64,000 bases of DNA from Xiphydria camelus (Eukaryota; Arthropoda; Insecta; Hymenoptera; Xiphydriidae), in contig OY783191.1 in the NCBI GenBank assembly GCA_963678675.1, positions 16,707,096 to 16,771,095 of the forward strand, written 5' to 3'. Under the pieces are notes generated by a model. The model saw nothing but the letters and a program-made list of their open reading frames with translations, did not search any database and was not told the origin of the DNA. Below are positions 47,570 to 58,502 of the stretch, piece by piece. The position numbers and the translations under genes were made by a program. How positions within the stretch are numbered: the first letter of the stretch is position 1; each line of letters begins with the position of its first letter.

Positions 47570-48747
47570 CTGATTTATTAAAAGAATATCAAAGCAAGAA
47601 TTCAGAATGTGATGAGGAAAACATGCTACCAGAAAATGTTCAGGGGTGCAAGAACTCTGCCACTGAATGTGCTCTAGCAAACTCAGAATTTTTCAATTCA
47701 GTACAATTGCAACAAATTGCCATTTTTTCTGTAGAGTCCTCAACTAACAAGGATATTAGGGCACCTTTAATTTGTTCAGCAACTGAACTTCTATGTTCCC
47801 TGAACTTGAAGAGACTGTAGAAATTCCAATTGAAGATGAAGAACTTCTGGAATTACTTGCTGCAGTTGACAAAAGTGCTTCAAGTTCGACTGAAAATGGT
47901 TCTACTACCAGTACTACAGACAATGCCAGTAATGCATCAGAAAAACCTGAAAGTCAAATACAAAATGATAATCACTCTCGTGATTAAGGATGGCATCTCC
48001 GTTTTAGATGACAACCAGAAACTTCTGAACATGAATCCTTCAAACCAACTACTTGTAGAAAGTGAGCGCGGTACTGACATCACTTCAGACGTAAGATTGT
48101 CTAATGATCTAAATTGATTACCAGATCCTGAAGATGAAACCCAAAGTGATATATCCGATGACCAAGAACTTGCTGAAGAACAAATTATTTCAAAATATAA
48201 CATTCAAAATGGCGACAATAACGAAAAAATAAAGAGAAAGAGAAGAAAGACGGCAGACCCTAAGGACTGGATGGACTTTAAGAATTAAAAAATGAGAGAA
48301 CTAGGAGAAATGTATGCAGGCTGGACGAAACGAAAAGGTGAAAAGGGAATAAGGGGAGCATTAAGATCAGAACGGAAAATGGGACCAACATGCAATTCAA
48401 ATCATTTTAAGAAAACGCGAAATTGCCAAAAGATTACACAGAGGTATAGAGAGAGAGAGAGAGAGAAGCAATGTTTAATTTCTTTTGGAAGAAGATGAGT
48501 TGGGTCCAAACAAAAGTATACGTCACATCTCTTGTATCATCAGTTACCCCAAAGAGACGAACTGTAGAGAATATTGAGAACCATAGACGAAATAATACAC
48601 ATCAACACAGGTTAAAGACGTAGGATAACAAGATATTGAAAGTATGTAAGAATATGTCACTGCTCTGGAAGAACAATAACGTAACTGCCAAAGTAATAAT
48701 TGTTCAGGAAACGCAGAAAACCGATGGTTATTTTTTAAAAACTCCAT
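47570..48747 (+). pseudogene. N-terminal part of a DUF7869-type protein, broken
   Basis: An acidic, serine-rich leader (LEETVEIPIEDEELLELLAA; 47795-47985) is followed, after frame breaks, by KRKRRKTADPKDWMDFKN at 48235, a stop, then MRELGEMYAGWTKRK and SERKMGPTCNSN with nearby cysteine in TRNCQK. After another break comes MSWVQTKVYVTSLVSSV (48498 on). The pattern of a basic K/R patch, MGP.C.S......C, and W..K..YV.SLV is what I recognise from the N-terminal half of DUF7869 proteins. The catalytic half is not here; a fitting piece lies at 54376-54543 on the same strand, beyond an intact related element. A link between the two is inference. Confidence 0.5.
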
Positions 48748-50460
48748 AATCCAAAAGTTAATTTATTTATGAAGTTGGGACTCGGGCAAATTGTTACAAT
48801 ATGGTTTACAATAAAGTTCAAAATATTTTTTTTTGTTAAAATTTACCCCGTACCCCACATCACTCCCTTTAGCAAATGCGTCATTGTTTTCCTAAAATTA
48901 TAAATGAAAATAACAAATTCGGACAAAAAGGAATGGGGAAAAAAGGAGTTCCTGATAGTTGTCTTCTAAGTTATTATTTTATTTGATAGTTTCCAGGGAC
49001 TTAAGGATGTTTCACCCCTATTATGAAAAATATAGGAAGTTACTCACAATTTTTTCCAAGATTCTTTAATATCTTTGAACGCCATATGCAAAATTTTAAG
49101 TCTCTTGACTAACTCATTAATAAGTTATAATTGAAATAAAAATGACAATTTAACCCGTGCTCTTACGGGAAATTCACAGAAACTTAGAAAAAATGGTGGC
49201 AAATTGGGTTACCGTAATGAAACTTTGCATACCGCTAGATTATTATGCAAAGAATAAATGGTATATTTTCACACATCGATCAGGGTAGTAATTTATAACA
49301 AATAATTAAGAAATCTTGGTAAATTCGCTTACGATGGAGATTGCTGCGCGCGCAGTCGTGAAGTGCAGCAACGCCGCAGGGCGCACCAAGTATAGGGATC
49401 GTGCATGGGTACTGTCATGCGCTCTAGTGGCAAAAGTTGGAGTTAAAAGCGTTACATCTTCTGTGTAGCGTATACGGAGAGCTCACATTTTGTGAAAATG
49501 ATTAATTGCAATGATTAATGTTTATACATTTAAACAGCACTTTTCACTATAATTTATATTATTTTTGTTGGATGTTGTTAATAATTCGGGGTTTTAACTA
49601 GTAAGCTCTAGTGTGGCAATGTTTACCAACTTGTGCCACCACACTTCTCTATAACACTCTATGGGGCGACGTTGCCGCTGTTCCCGACCGCTTCAATATT
49701 TTAAAAATAATTATAATATATTTTTCTATAATTTTTTTGACACACTAAGAATACAGATAATAAAGCAAAGTTACAAAAAAATAATAGCTCGACCGATATC
49801 ATGAAATATAACTTCAAGGAGGTTATTAAAGAATCATTTTTTTTCGTTCGGGGATTGGAACACTGACGAAAATCGTATTGTTCCCTTCCACCACCACTCC
49901 CCTTCTGCAATAGGGGCGAAACATCCTTAAGGTAGTACCTCCACCAGATCGTTGAATTAAGAAATGGTTGAAATTTGACATATATGTTATTTAATGCATT
50001 ATCCAAACTTCTGTGTAATTTAAATAAGTTTGACCACCTCAAACCGGAGATATTTACACTTGAAGTTGGCTTGATTTACACGTAACAAATACGTTATGAT
50101 GGGCAAAACAGTACGTCATTAATTCTACCGTCAAAACTAAAATTAAGAAGTTGATAAAAAACGAGGATAAGGTAGAGTAGGATATCACGAATAATGTGAA
50201 AAAAAAATGAGAATGATTCACCATCTAGTTTCCAAGATATAACCATGAGAAGCCTCACAATGTTGGTCGTATAGTATATATCTGCAAGGCATGCAAGCGA
50301 ACGAGTGCATAAAGGGGGAACGGGACAGCGAGCTACGATCGTCGCTGACACGCACACAGAAGAGTGCGTCGTCTGTATATACAAGCTATTTCGTGTATTG
50401 GGGCAAAGCCCGGACAGTCCCGTCAAAAAGTTTACTGGCAATGGTAGACCACAAACACAA
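48748..50460. other. Spacer with one TTAA-ended MITE, no gene
   Basis: Contains the repeat at 49001-49930. The rest is AT-rich with no recognisable coding sequence. Confidence 0.5.
49001..49930. mobile_element. 930-bp element with TTAAGGATGTTTCRCCCCTA ends
   Basis: The left end TTAAGGATGTTTCACCCCTA and the right end, inverted TTAAGGATGTTTCGCCCCTA, differ at one base. Both include TTAA, so the element may be a piggyBac-type MITE with TTAA target duplication and ends GGATGTTTC. No transposase inside. Confidence 0.6.
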
Positions 50461-50840
50461 TATGTAACTTGGACTATAAAAAGGGGGAATTGTGCCAAAA
50501 AATCAATTTTGGTTTTTTTGGTCAAAAGTGTAGGAAATTCAATGCTCTTTCAGATGAAACCATCGCCGAAGTCAGGAAGTTGATATTTCATCCCTAAAAA
50601 GCCTTGTAAGTGGATTAAACTTATAGTAAGTGGATTAAACTTATAAAATTTCTGGAATTTGGGACACTTGTAGAAAATTTGACGCTCTTTCACATGAGAT
50701 CATCGCCGCGAATACGAATTATTGAATTTTACACCTCTAAGTCGTAGTTTAAGTGAGGAAACCTCGTACGTCAGCAAAAAATCAGTCTTTATTACAGGAA
50801 AATGAACAAACGATACTACCTACTAAGTACTTTAAACAGG

Positions 50841-53119
50841 TCAGTCATACTGTGGAGTTTTGCGAGGTCGGCCTCGTTTTTTAAATGGCGTAGGCGTTGG
50901 TTCTTCCACCAGCTTCTCTTCCTCGGTTTGCGGCAGTTCATTTTTGCGTGGTCGGCCTCGCTTCCTGGGATTGGACGCGGACGCAGGCGCGGCTGCAGGC
51001 ATCGGCTTCAACTTCTCCTTCAGTTTTTGAGTCGGTGCCTTCTTCGTACGTATGTCGGCCTTAGGTGCCGTCTTCTTCTTAGGCTCAGTAGTCTCTTTCA
51101 CTGTAGTAGTCGTCGTCTTTGGTCGCGGGCTACAGGGCTCTGGCGCAACCAGATCAGCCTTTGCTGGATCAGAGCACAGGCTACGGACCTTTTCAGAAAG
51201 GTACCACTGCCTCTCAATTGATAGCCCTTTCGGCTGAATTTGAGCGGGCCTCATCGATCTGTCGGCCATAGATAGGAGGAGAGTAGTGTGCTCTGATTCA
51301 CTATCAGTGAGATAGCGGAACTGAACACCATCCTTATTGAAAATGAAATGGTGGTATTTCGAGATACCTGGCAGGCTCTTATACAGTTTTTTGAAGAAGC
51401 TTTCCCATTCATACCAGTTCACTGTCGCTCCATCAACCGGAACATTTCGACCATCAATTATCGACTCCCGTACAGCCCTCATAACATCGAGAAAGCAATC
51501 AATGTCCATCTTACCAAATAGCATCTTAAACTTGCCAAAGTAGCGGTCTGGGCTAAACCGAGTGTGGCCCGTCATTAGGAAGTTGAGGAGAATCCTATCT
51601 TGATAACCCATTTCGATTCGCCATGACAAATACGCTAGCATGGTGTTGTTCTTGTTTTGTGCAGCACAGTTGTCCGCAAAGAGAACAAGAACACGTACCT
51701 CTTTCGACAAGTAGTTTTCGAAATAATGATGGAGTAGGCTTATGACAGTGCTAGGCCCCTTACCAACGCCTACTGCTTCGTCAATAAGGTACATGTGCTG
51801 TGTGCGCGCTAATTCATTAGTTACTCCAAAAACTGAGCACTTACGCGATGATTTGAAGTACGCAGAGGCAGGCTGTTGCGGACTACTCGGATATGCAACG
51901 TTCTGCGCGAAGTCAAACGCTAGTACAGCAATTTCTGGATCTGAAAAAAGGCCATTATAAGAAAGAGTCAGAAATTTATCGAGAAGTACGAGAGCAACAG
52001 CTTACGGTACAAACCTGTTCTTGCACACCAGGCCTGATAATACGATCGCTGTGTATTGGCGTCATTCAGATGGTTTAAGGCATTTGTCAGTTGCAGGTGT
52101 TGTTCTTCGGTGTTTGCTTTCATGCTCCGATAGATGATTAGCGAATTACTTTTGCAAGTATCACATAAGTCGTAGGCTGGGCGCATGGTTGTAATTGCAG
52201 GGCAGTATTGTTTCCAGATTCGTCGAAACGAACGATTACCGATGGTTAATGACTTATTTTCAGGTCCAACTGCTTTCAGATATATTCGGTAGATGGAGGA
52301 CTTTGTTTCGTGGGAGGGTAATTTCATTACCTTCCAATTTTTTAAATTCGGCATTCTGCCTGGTAATGGTACCGCAAACTGTCGAGCATAATTACGGATG
52401 AATTCTACCACATAATTTATGGTGTCAGTTGACATTGCATCGGGGTGGTGCGCCTTGCCAGTAGAGCCATGGCGTCGTGGTTCAATACCGAATTCGAGGG
52501 AATGTTTCTGGAGGTTTTCAAACCGTTTCTTACCCATGTCGTAAATGAAGAGGTACATGGCCTTACAAATGTCAGCGCCAAAAAAAGAATACCGATTATG
52601 GAAGTAGTCTGCCTTCTGCGAAGTACCACGGTACCGTCGTCGATTTTTGTAAACTGATATCATATCAGAACGCTCCCGAAACGACTCAAGATGCGCCAAC
52701 ACAATGAGATCTTGCTCCGCCTTCGATAATTGCAGAAATGTGTCACGAACTTCTTGCACGATTTCCTGCGGTAGAACCTGATTGCATTTCATAGAGCAAC
52801 AGGCCTGCGCATCAGGCGAAAACATCACGGCAATTTTGCTGTACTCAATCAGGTCTGCGTGTGAGTGTTCAATTTCGACGTCATGTTTAAGCGAAGCTGC
52901 CGCGGCAGATGTCTGTGGTGTATCCCAATCTAATGCCGAAGTTGTAGGTACAGCGGCAGAAGTGTACGGACTATCTCCGTAATGGGAATCATACATTGAA
53001 AAACAATCACGCGACGTCTCTTCATCCGTACTCAACAAATCATCATCATCATCACTATCAAGCGTTCTTGGAGCGCCATAAAACTCCTCGAGATCGTTAA
53101 ATGTATCATCTGGGTCCAT
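50841..53119 (-). CDS. Two-exon DUF7869-type putative transposase, 734 aa, intact
   Basis: Exon 1 is 53119-52015, exon 2 is 51940-50841. The 74-base intron has GT at 52014-52013 and a T-rich tract ending CAG at 51941; splicing gives ...CARTDPEIAVLAF... in frame. Residues 1-50 are acidic (DSDDDDDLL). The middle has a FIRNYARQFAVPLPGRMPNL stretch and a CDTCK cysteine pair. Exon 2 gives a likely RNase H-like core: LAFDFAQN (D378), LFADNCAAQNKNN (D458), GHTRFSPDRYFGK (H494, D500). The C-terminus has two AT-hooks (KRGRPRK at about 695-701 and 723-729) for AT-rich DNA. The start is the first ATG, followed by an uninterrupted frame. I recognise it as DUF7869-like by motifs; the function as transposase is inferred from the terminal repeats and core. 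It might instead be a domesticated copy. Confidence 0.8.
51941..52014 (-). other. Intron of the DUF7869-type gene
   Basis: Donor AACAG|GTTTGT, acceptor TTTTTTCAG|ATCC. At 74 bases it is short, as is common in insects. Without removal the frame stops shortly after the donor. Confidence 0.85.
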
Positions 53120-53544
53120 TTCAAACGACGCACACTTTCATCCCAATTAGAAACCGCTCAACAGAAAAATAATAACTATCATGTAAATTAGGCAAACGAA
53201 ATCAGTTGTTTATAATAATTTGTAGCACGCGGCTATACGTGAAAAGTACGCGAGAAGACACAGTACGCGAGAAGACACGTCGAACGTCGTATTTAGTTCT
53301 CCTTCCAACAGTCTAAACGCCTCCCTCTTTGCTCCATTCCTCGTCGTTTTAATTCTACGAATATCGTCGGTAACCATGGTAAACACTACAGTAAACTCGT
53401 TGAAGAGAGGGGGGAACCGACTTCGTACCGAAATACCGCAAGGCGCTAGAACGAAGCCGAGCACATCACGATAAACAACGAATAAAAGCACGTGGGGGTA
53501 GCGCTAACTTTAAACGCGTTTTCTGAGCGAAACGTGTTTTGGCA

Positions 53545-53565
53545 CAATTCCCCCTTTTTATAGTC
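53545..53565 (-). promoter_or_regulatory. TATA-like box in the terminal repeat, upstream of the gene
   Basis: Minus-strand reading ACTATAAAAAGGGGG lies about 430 bases before the ATG at 53119. The same box is in the other terminal repeat (50472-50486), facing inward from the far end, where it could drive antisense transcription. Confidence 0.45.
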
Positions 53566-53825
53566 CAAGTCACATATAGAATATATTTTACGGCAATAAA
53601 TGATATCCATCGTATTATCTATTAGTACCGGGTCAATATTGCGTAGTTTTTAATTTTATTTACTACTAATTAAACCAATTATCAATATTTTAAACATGAA
53701 CATGGTATGTAACTTTTGGTTGAGGTTTTCGCGGAGGAACTCCGTCAACTGAAAAGAAACAGTGTAAGCTAAGCTAAACTAGACTGGAAATTAAATTATA
53801 CGAAACTCTAAGCATTATAAGCAGA

Positions 53826-54043
53826 AAACTGAAATACGAGGTTTGTCCCATTAATACGTATAAAAATGCAAAAATATTTTATTATACAATTAATCAGATA
53901 ATTCAATGTTATCCCCTTCAAAGTAATCCCCCTGAGATAAGATGCACTTGCGCCACCGCCGTTTCCACTGCTGGAAGCACCCCTGAAAGTCTTCCTGCGA
54001 AAGGCCCCTCAGCAGCATCGTCGTTGCTACCTTCTGCAGCAGC

Positions 54044-54045
<2 letters not shown>
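53826..54045 (-). pseudogene. Tc1/mariner-type transposase C-terminal fragment
   Basis: Minus-strand translation gives LSQEDFQGCFQQWKRRWRKC then ILSQGDYFEGDNIEL and a stop: the W..R...C....GDYFEGD ending of a mariner-type transposase. The element end (CGAGGTTTGTCCCATTAATA) follows at about 53834-53860. Upstream it is cut off by a (GA)n tract. Its ending differs from the other mariner copies, so it is another subfamily. Confidence 0.7.

Positions 54046-54075
<30 letters not shown>
54046..54075. repeat. (GA)n microsatellite at a fragment junction
   Basis: The tract separates a mariner C-terminal fragment from a DUF7869-type N-terminal fragment; read on the minus strand it adds a serine-leucine run. 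Confidence 0.9.
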
Positions 54076-54076
<1 letters not shown>

Positions 54077-54078
<2 letters not shown>

Positions 54079-54307
54079 GGATTTTCCTTTCTATTATTCC
54101 TAACGTATTTATCAGGAACGTTTTGCATATACAAATTTTATGGTCATTGTTCATTAAGTAAAAGGCGCAATTCGGCTTTCTAGGTTCTTGGGCAGTGATC
54201 CGACGGTATTTAAGAACGAATTTTTCAGTGCACGAATTCAAGAAATCTCGTTGTCTCGTAGCTCTGTAGTCTTCTGATAATTTCTTCGAGCAAGAGAGAA
54301 GACACAT
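54077..54307 (-). pseudogene. DUF7869-type N-terminal fragment
   Basis: On the minus strand: KFVLKYRRITAQEPRKPNCA, then KICICKTFLINTLGIIERKI then RT. The CKTFLINTLGI..R.IRT segment is characteristic of the region before the catalytic core in DUF7869-type proteins as I know them. It is cut off by the (GA)n tract. It faces the opposite way to the fragment at 54376-54543. Confidence 0.5.
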
Positions 54308-54375
54308 TTATCCGTACACGGCACACCCATCTTTCGAACCTCAACAGATTTTCCCTTTCTTAGTGTATAAGATTT

Positions 54376-54543
54376 TACCGTGTTCAATATAAACAGTCCT
54401 CATTGCCAATATTACTGGTTTGATGAAACCAAAGCTGACTTAACTGCTAACACTTTTGCAAGATGCCTTGTTGATTATCTGCTAGACACTATAGGTGAAA
54501 ACGAAGCCCCTATTATTATTTGGAATTATGGCTGCACTTATCA
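54376..54543 (+). pseudogene. DUF7869-type core fragment
   Basis: The frame reads YYWFDETKADLTANTFARCL then VDYLLDTIGENEAPIIIWNY and GCTYQN. The family has an aspartate just before GC..QN; here WNYGCTYQN has tyrosine, so the second catalytic acid seems lost. The piece stops where the mariner remnant starts (about 54545), suggesting the mariner landed in it. Confidence 0.5.
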
Positions 54544-54544
54544 A

Positions 54545-55612
54545 AATTCCTATTTTCTACGCCACTTCCGTTCCTACGCCACTTCAACAACTTTTTGCCA
54601 TCTAGTGTGCAAATTTTCAATGCCGGATCGATAAAAATCGATAGGTTTTTGAGCAAATTATTTGGAGATGGAATTTTGGACACCATCCAAATTTTCAAAT
54701 TTTTTTGCCACTTAGAAAATGTTGTAGCGAACGGAATAAATGGAAACCCGATGGAGCAATATCGGGCGAGTATGGGGGATGAGGCAATACCTCCCACCCC
54801 AATTCATTTATTTTTTCTAGGGGTCGTCTTGTGCAGTGCGGTCTTGCATTATCGTGTTGCTGAATAATGCCTTTTCTGTTGACAACCGATGGGCACTTTT
54901 CAATTAAAGAATGATTTAGTCGATCCAATTGTTCACAGTAAAGGTCTGCATTCACAGTTTGTCCAGGTTTTAGCACTTCAAAATGATCGACCCCGCGAAT
55001 ACTCCACCAAACACACAAAAGCGATTTTTTGGGGTGTAAATCTGGCTTAGCTGTACTTTGTGGCGATTCATTTCGAGAGAGCCACTGCCTTTTGCATTTT
55101 GGATTATTATAGAGGACCCATTTTTCATCTTCAGTGAACAAGCGATCAAAAAACGCTTCTGTATTGTGCCGCTGAAGCAATAAGTTGCATGTAGTGGATC
55201 AGTTAGCTTTGTTTTCTTCGGACAGATTATGCGGGATCCAAACACCTGCTCTGCTTACTTTATCAATCTGCTGCAAATGTTCTTGGATGGTCGACCAAGG
55301 TTGTTTAAGAGTGTTTGACAGTTTCTCGATTGTCTGACATGGATTTGCTTCCACTTCCGCCCTTAACATGTCATTGTCTAAAGTTGTTGGTCTTCCTGAT
55401 CGATACGAGTCGGAAATATCAAAATTACCGGATTTGAACTTAAAAAACCACCTTTGGCATTTACGAACGTCTAATGCACTTGGATAAAGATAACAAATGT
55501 TTTTGGTAGCAACTGTTGCGTTACTACCCTTGTGAAACTCAAAAGGCATAGCTCTTCTGGTATTTGACTGACCATTTCGCCATAAATTGCAAAAAAAAAT
55601 GTAAGATTTCAT
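54545..55612 (-). pseudogene. Mariner-family transposase, nearly full length but dead
   Basis: 55612 onward on the minus strand encodes the N-terminal helices (MPFEFHKGSNATVATKNICY; DVRKCQRWFFKFKSGNFDIS; DMLRAEVEANPCQTIEKLSN) and the linker VWIPHNLSEENK. A frame change at about 55190 leads to the catalytic part: FTEDEKWVLYNN (first D), GIIQQHDNARPH (second D), HPPYSPDIAPSGFHLFRSLQ. The third catalytic position is glycine (codon 54746-54748) where mariner has aspartate, a one-base change. Another break near 54700 precedes the C-terminal helix region, which ends near 54575. Total length fits the family's roughly 345 residues. Confidence 0.88.
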
Positions 55613-55639
55613 TATTTACGAGTAAACAAGTCACTCTAT

Positions 55640-56090
55640 CCTTAAAATTGGGATCTGACATGTCTCGATACGCCGTCTGGTGGCGAGAAATAAAACTATT
55701 TCTAGTATACCGTTTAGTGAGTTAGTGAGTGATTGGCGTTGGATTAGTGATCGCGAAACGATGTTACGTTGATATTTTTCCCTCCCATCGCAACCCTCAC
55801 AGCCGTCACACCTCGCGGTGTAACCTCTCCTCGCGAGTCCCTCGCGATTTAACATTCTGTCGGACGGACACGGACTCACGCGAAGAAGGCAGCGGCGTGT
55901 CTTTTTCCGTCTGATCGTCGGGGTGCGAAATTCAATCAACAGGTTCTCCTCGCGAGTGCACCTCATTTACAGCACATACGCGGGGCTCGCGAATTTCTCG
56001 GCGGATCCGATCGACACGCACGGCTCTGATTTCGATCCAGCTTTAATGCGAATGGGTTAACATAAATACACAAGAGAATAACATTTTAAT
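55640..56090. other. GC-rich stretch, not recognised
   Basis: CG-rich words such as CCTCGCGAG recur (55832, 55949). Open frames on the minus strand reflect composition. It may be LTR sequence or a promoter-like island. ACATGTCAGATCCCAAT (inverse, near 55650) recurs at 56574, possibly mariner-type ends. Confidence 0.35.
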
Positions 56091-56111
56091 GTTAGAATCT
56101 CACCTATGTAA

Positions 56112-56489
56112 ATGAAGGAGTGTTGCTACAATGTGCTTGCATTTTTCTCCTTGGCCCGCTATACAGGAACGCACAACACTTTTGATAGTACCATCTTTAA
56201 TTTCACCTACAATGTTGTGTACATTTCTCCTGATATCAGACGTTTTAATACACATACTTATGAATGGAAGACCGTGGACAGAGCACAGTCTCTCCTGATC
56301 AACAACACATTTTTAAATATGGCTAGGTCCAGGGACAGGCGTATGCGCGTCTCGAAGGTTGATTTTATGGGAGGTCAACCCTGGACGATAGCGGAGGGCA
56401 AAGGGTGCCCAGGTCCTCCCGCGAGTCTGGTGAAAGTTGAAAAGTGTTCGCGGAGTCCTGCGTGTGCCGAAACAATAAATAATAATTAA
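56112..56489 (+). other. 125-codon open frame, not recognised
   Basis: Starts MKECCYNVLAFFSLARYTG and ends CAETINNN. It has no domain or motif known to me and no repeat partner in the window. It is as likely chance as coding. Confidence 0.2.
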
Positions 56490-57780
56490 ATAATAACTAC
56501 ACTCCCATACACTCTATGTCGGTAAAATATACTGATTTCGGCCATATTGAATTTTTCGAAATAAGCTCCTCCCCCATGTCAGATCCCAATATCTTTGGCA
56601 CGACTTTGAAGTACACAATGAGCTTATGAATGACAAACGAATATTGACATGCGCAGAAACGACATTACTTTCCGGTCTACTTAATATATTTAACGCCGCG
56701 TTTGAAGACTTTTACATAAAATGTGCGTAGACTGGGGGCTTTGTCCTTGTTTGAGGATGGTACCCGAAGTTTTCCTCATGCAATGCAGCTTCCGAGGATA
56801 TTTGCCAATTACAAACAACGCATTATGCGGAGACATATGAAATCCAAGACGACCGCCTGTTTTCCTTGAAGCTTTGCAAAATCGCCAGCAAATGTCAAGA
56901 CCATTGCTAGTCCATTTCACACACTGACTGTTACACCTAAGGACTCATATCAGTTGAAGCCCGCTACAGAATGAAAAAAATATTCAATAAGAAATAAGAT
57001 TCCAAATTGTGTTAGAATTTTATTCCTTATTTCTTATTTCTTATTCCAATCAATCGAAATCTTATTTCTCATTTCTCATTACGTTTTAATCTCTTGAGTT
57101 CAAGTTTTCGGCGTTGGTACCTCCATAACTGTGTCTACCTTATGTCTTCGAATTTTAAGATATATTATACAATGAGTGGAAAAATATGATTCACATGCAG
57201 TGTATGTCAAAGACAACCATGGAGTATTGAAAAGCATGTCAAAATAAAGTATTAAGGGAACTACTACAGGGAACCCCCACCACCGCGACTGAAGCCCCCC
57301 CCTGCCCCACTGCCCTGTAAAACGTGTTTTCTTAGACCACGCCCATTTAGTAAGTGCAAAAAAAATTTGAAGCGCCGACTAGTGGCGAAATTTGGTACTA
57401 CAGTGAGGTGGTGAAATCTTCTGGAAAGATAAATGCAATTACAGGATCCTAATTTCTTAAGATAATACTTATGTTGCCTGTAGTAGTTTAAAATTAATTT
57501 AAGTCATCTAGGTAATTAGGTATTATAATAAATTAGGATCCTAATTTGGAACTACTTATCCTGTGTTCTTCATGACCGGTAATATAGAATATTGATGTAT
57601 CGATCTTCATGATACATCCCGCTCATTTACACAGTATCGCAAAGTCGAATATATTAGTGGGTACGTAAGGTAATATCCGCTTCAAGAGCGAGTATATTGG
57701 GCTGCATGCTACAGATCACGGACAGCACATACGTGCTTTTAATTTCTATAAACGCTTCGTCATATTATTATGACCATACC
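56490..57780. other. No gene recognised
   Basis: Unique or old repeat sequence. It includes a short T/A-rich near-palindrome around 56980-57085 (AATAAGAAATAAGATT and inverse) and GGATCCTAATTT repeated inverted near 57445 and 57535. Confidence 0.45.
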
Positions 57781-57790
57781 CCATACCATT

Positions 57791-58495
57791 ATTATTATAC
57801 CATATTATTATGGTAGTACAGCTGTACAACGTTCCGATAATATACCGTCTTCCTGTACTGACAGTATACATGCATTTTTTTTTATATCTCCAATATGCCA
57901 GAATTAAAAATCTCTAGAACTCTGCGGTACAATGCCACGGTAGGAATATCAGATTATACCGACATGACGAGCTTTGACAAGGTCTGTATCAACTTTAGCG
58001 GTATATTGGTGGCACTGCACTAATCCTGTGGCACATTTTTTTTATCTGGGAAAGCATATTATTATGGTAGTACAGCTGTACAGCGTTCCGATAATATACC
58101 GTCTTCCTGTACTGACAGTATACATGCATTTTACCTCCAATATGTCAGAATTAAAAATCTCTAGAACTCTACGGTACAATACCACGGTAGGAATATTAGG
58201 TTCTACAGACATGACGTGCTTCGACAAAGTCGAGATTTGTAATTCTGGCATATTGGAGGTAAAAAAAAATGCATGTATACTGTCAGTACAGGAAGACGGT
58301 GTAGTATCGGAACGCTCTACAGCTGTACTACCATAATAATATGCTTTCCCAGATAGAAAAATGTGCCACAGGATTAGTGCAGTGCCCCCAATATACCGCT
58401 AAAGTTGATCCAGACCTTGTCGAAGCATGTCATGTCGGTAGAATCAGATTTTCCTACCGTGGCATTATACCGCAGTTCTAGAGAATTTTTTTCTA
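57791..58495. repeat. Scrambled direct and inverted repeat cluster
   Basis: A unit beginning TATGGTAGTACAGCTGTACA occurs at about 57808 and again at 58063 in the same orientation, then inverted to about 58340. A second unit (CACTGCACTAATCCTGTGGC, 58011) recurs inverted near 58382. The overall palindrome centres near 58238. A TE with both tandem and foldback structure is likely. Confidence 0.7.
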
Positions 58496-58502
58496 CCTAG
58501 GT

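Larger units (their letters stand above)
50461..53576 (-). mobile_element. Putative autonomous DUF7869-type DNA transposon, 3.1 kb
   Basis: The inverted repeats are about 38 bp: left 50461-50499 reads TATGTAACTTGGACTATAAA then AAGGGGGAATTGTGCC, and the right, 53537-53576, reads the same inverted with G for A at the seventh base. The TA next to TGTRACTTGG on each side may be a target duplication. The element encloses one two-exon gene with no break. Each terminal repeat carries ACTATAAAAAGGGGG, a TATA-like box pointing inward. Confidence 0.75.

Noticed and set aside
50802..51221. Plus-strand arginine/leucine-rich frame
   Set aside because: It is the antisense of the AT-hook tail of the DUF7869-type gene.
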